From the NCBI GenBank assembly GCA_021776755.1, contig JAJFFI010000124.1:1-7830 (forward strand): 7,830 nucleotides of DNA. The letters are read 5' to 3'. Below are positions 5,919 through 7,830 of this stretch, piece by piece. The position numbers and the translations under genes are program-made. The notes beneath the pieces were generated by a model, which did no database searches, had not been told where the DNA came from, and worked only from the letters and a program-made list of their open reading frames with translations. Origin of the DNA: Alphaproteobacteria bacterium (lineage in GTDB: Bacteria; Pseudomonadota; Alphaproteobacteria; JAJFFI01). The stretch's first letter is position 1. Every line of letters begins with the position of its first letter.

Positions 5919-5946
5919 AGAATAGCGGGCGGAGGTGCGGGAGCAA
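5919..5946 (-). promoter_or_regulatory. Candidate promoter for the DUF389 gene (leaderless spacing)
   Basis: On the minus strand TTGCTC (5941-5946) and TATTCT (5919-5924) are 16 bases apart, and exactly six bases separate TATTCT from the ATG at 5912. The predicted transcript would start at the ATG. The 66-bp gap shows no purine-rich ribosome-binding site. It also contains an 8-base palindrome AACATGTT (5966-5973) and near-repeats GCTATGCGAT/GCTACGCGAT (5954-5963, 5978-5987) of unknown meaning. Confidence 0.3.
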
Positions 5947-5978
5947 GCGGGCCGCTATGCGATGAAACATGTTGGTCG

Positions 5979-7830
5979 CTACGCGATCCTGGGGCGGCCG
6001 TGGGCGGTGGCGGTGATTGTGGCTTCGAGGAAGACGGACTGGCCGCCGCCGATGTCGGCGGATTTTTCGGCGCGCTCGAGGAACATCTCGGCGGTCTCGG
6101 CGCCGGCCGCCCTGGCGCGGGCGAGCGCTTCGCCGCGGGCGTGGGTCTCGGCGAAGGCGAGCGCCTGTGCGAGCTCCGGAAAATCCTTCGGTCCGGTCTC
6201 GGCATGGACCCGGTAGAGGAGATCGCCCGGTGCCGTGATGGTGAGCGTGACGGTCTGGGAGACATCGCCCGCGACCGCGCCCACCGCGTTGCAGACGCCG
6301 GCATGTTCCGGCACCACGAGTGCTGCGCCGAGGCGCCCCGCGACGGCGGGATAATAGGCGGCGGCCGGCGCGCCGATCGCGACCAGCGGGGCTGTCAGCG
6401 CGAGCCGGATGTCGAGCAACGAGCCGGACGCGGACCCCGCCGGCGCCAGCGCCTTGTCGAGAAGGATGCGGGCGCTGGGGCCGGCCCGCAGCAGGTCGGC
6501 GCCGGTCTCGTCGGCCAGCACCGCGCCGGCGATGGCTTCGGCCGAGTGCTGCACGACCTGCTCGATCACCGCTTCGGCGACCTCGTCCGCCGATTGCTTG
6601 CGGGCGAGCCGCGCTGCCCCCAGTGCCGCACCGAGGCGGGCGGCGTCGCGGTTCCAGATGTCGTGACGGCCCAGCACATGGGCGGCATCGGTGGGGGTGA
6701 AGGCGGCGTGGATCACGAGACCGCGCTCGATCAGGCGGGCAACCGGGCGGGCCAGATGATGCGCGCCATTGAGATCCTCGAGCGACACCGGGCCGTCGGC
6801 GAGCTCTGCCCAGACCTCGCGCTCGTGGCGGTTGAGACCGGCCTCACCACTGTCGAGCGGGCGGAGGCGGAGCGCGAACCGGCCGGCCTCCTCGACCGGT
6901 TCGGTGCGCGAGGACTGGCGTTCGAGCACGGCCAGCGTTTCCGGGTACTGCTGCGCAAGGAGCGCCAGCGGCAGGGCGCGGCGCGGGCCGACCGTGATGC
7001 CGCGCGCGTCCTTGTGCGGTGCCTGGAAGCGCACCTCGCTGTCGCCGCCGAGGCCGACCGTATGCACGGCGACCGCCTCGACCATCGTGCGCCAGCCGCC
7101 GACCACGGCGCCATCGGGGCTCAGCACCGGGCGCCCGCCGCGGAGCAGCGCGATGTCGGTCGTGGTGCCGCCGATATCGGAAATCACCATGTCGGAGGAC
7201 GGCATGTCCGACAGCACGCGCGCGCCGACGACGCTGGCGGCCGGGCCCGACAGCACTGTCTCGACCGGCCGGGCGAGTGCGGTCTCGTCGCGCATCAACG
7301 AGCCGTCGCCTTTCACCACCATCAGGGGGGCGGCGATGCCGAGACGGTCGAGGGTGTCGCGGACCGAGAGGATCAGACTTTGCAGGAACGGGATGAGCCG
7401 GGCGTTCAGCACGGTGGTGAGCGCGCGCCGCGGGGCGTCGAGGCCGGAGGCGAGCTCGTGGGCGCAGGTCACCGGCAGGCCGCTGAGGTCGCGGACAATC
7501 TCGCGGGTCTCGATTTCATGCGCCGGATTGCGGGCGCCGAAGTACCCCGCGATTGCGAAGGCCGCGGCCTGGCTGCCATGCGCTTTGACGGCAGCCCGGA
7601 CCGCCGCGCGGTCGAGCGGCGTTTGCTCTGACCCGAGCGCATTGTGCCCGCCGGAGATGAAGGCGACGGGATCGCCGCCGAGGGCGTCGCGGAGCTGCGC
7701 CCGGTCAAGCGCCTGCTCCTGGAAGCCGATCAGCAGCAGGCAGACCGGCGCGCCCTGGCCCTCGACAAGCGCGTTGGTTGCGAGCGTGGTCGAAAGCGAG
7801 ACCAGCTGGATGCTGGCGGGATCGCCGCCG
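5979..7830 (-). CDS. HyuA-type hydantoinase/oxoprolinase, N-terminus outside window
   Basis: ATP-dependent amidohydrolase family that opens cyclic amides such as hydantoins, N-methylhydantoin or 5-oxoproline; the real substrate cannot be told. The frame is open to the right edge, giving 616 visible residues of an expected ~680-700. Missing are the first 60-80 residues with the N-terminal GGTFTD-type phosphate loop. Visible in order: VSLSTTLATNALVEGQG (fragment residues 10-26), ISGGHNALGSEQTPLD, LMVVKGDGSLMRDE, ARPVETVLSGPAASVVGA, the second phosphate loop VISDIGGTTTDIALLRGG, and HTVGLGGDSEVRF. The C-terminal third matches the family's less conserved tail. A GTG at 7472 could be mistaken for the start, but conserved sequence continues upstream of it. 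No HyuB-type partner lies downstream; the next gene is DUF389. Confidence 0.93.
   Translation of the reverse strand, partial: GGDPASIQLVSLSTTLATNALVEGQGAPVCLLLIGFQEQALDRAQLRDALGGDPVAFISGGHNALGSEQTPLDRAAVRAAVKAHGSQAAAFAIAGYFGARNPAHEIETREIVRDLSGLPVTCAHELASGLDAPRRALTTVLNARLIPFLQSLILSVRDTLDRLGIAAPLMVVKGDGSLMRDETALARPVETVLSGPAASVVGARVLSDMPSSDMVISDIGGTTTDIALLRGGRPVLSPDGAVVGGWRTMVEAVAVHTVGLGGDSEVRFQAPHKDARGITVGPRRALPLALLAQQYPETLAVLERQSSRTEPVEEAGRFALRLRPLDSGEAGLNRHEREVWAELADGPVSLEDLNGAHHLARPVARLIERGLVIHAAFTPTDAAHVLGRHDIWNRDAARLGAALGAARLARKQSADEVAEAVIEQVVQHSAEAIAGAVLADETGADLLRAGPSARILLDKALAPAGSASGSLLDIRLALTAPLVAIGAPAAAYYPAVAGRLGAALVVPEHAGVCNAVGAVAGDVSQTVTLTITAPGDLLYRVHAETGPKDFPELAQALAFAETHARGEALARARAAGAETAEMFLERAEKSADIGGGQSVFLEATITATAHGRPRIA

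Noticed and set aside
5979..7472. HyuA-like gene starting at GTG 7472
   Set aside because: The frame continues upstream to the window edge with conserved family sequence (TTLATNALVEG), so this GTG is internal.
5871..7631. 586-codon plus-strand open frame opposite the HyuA-like gene
   Set aside because: Antisense shadow; the minus strand has clear hydantoinase motifs throughout.
1..7830. tRNA, rRNA, CRISPR array, insertion sequence or phage genes
   Set aside because: None seen: no array-like repeats, transposase or integrase motifs, and nearly all sequence is accounted for by the listed genes; no gene-free stretch exceeds about 100 bases.

Overview
This is a high-GC window with a gene order typical of an alphaproteobacterium, possibly Rhodospirillales-like; that placement is inference from synteny and codon use. 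All calls rest on reading motifs by eye, with no database search.

Layout. Positions 1-3887 hold a compact minus-strand housekeeping cluster read right to left: nadD (NAD synthesis), rsfS (ribosome silencing), rlmH (23S rRNA methylation), gpmI (glycolytic phosphoglycerate mutase) and the start of an EnvC-like murein hydrolase activator gene that runs off the left edge. This is the familiar alphaproteobacterial nadD-rsfS-rlmH-gpmI-envC string. Divergent from nadD, 3984-4901 (+) encodes a secreted GH114/TM1410-type putative glycosidase. It converges, with 6 bp between stop codons, on a DUF389 membrane protein (4908-5912, -). Upstream of that on the same strand lies a large HyuA-type hydantoinase/oxoprolinase (5979 to the right edge, -) that lacks its N-terminus here.

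The most interesting region is the first 230 bases. The minus strand carries a normal EnvC N-terminus (signal peptide, coiled coil) down to about position 199. There the EnvC-like coding sense switches to the PLUS strand: 3-198 (+) reads as the next EnvC segment. The switch is bounded by a 30/31-base inverted repeat (1-31 and 199-229). Inverting 1-229 would restore a continuous EnvC-like frame, and both orientations are open in the same register. This is either an intragenic invertible segment inside envC or a fold-back/inverted-duplication artefact at a contig end. Sequence left of position 1 would decide.

A second theme is unusual translation initiation. envC and rsfS have no ATG/GTG/TTG where homology or the signal peptide needs the start, yet each has a perfect AAGGAG followed by ATC-AT(C/A)-GC. 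Conversely gpmI and the DUF389 gene lack a Shine-Dalgarno and have a -10-like hexamer placed so that transcription could begin at the A of the ATG (leaderless).
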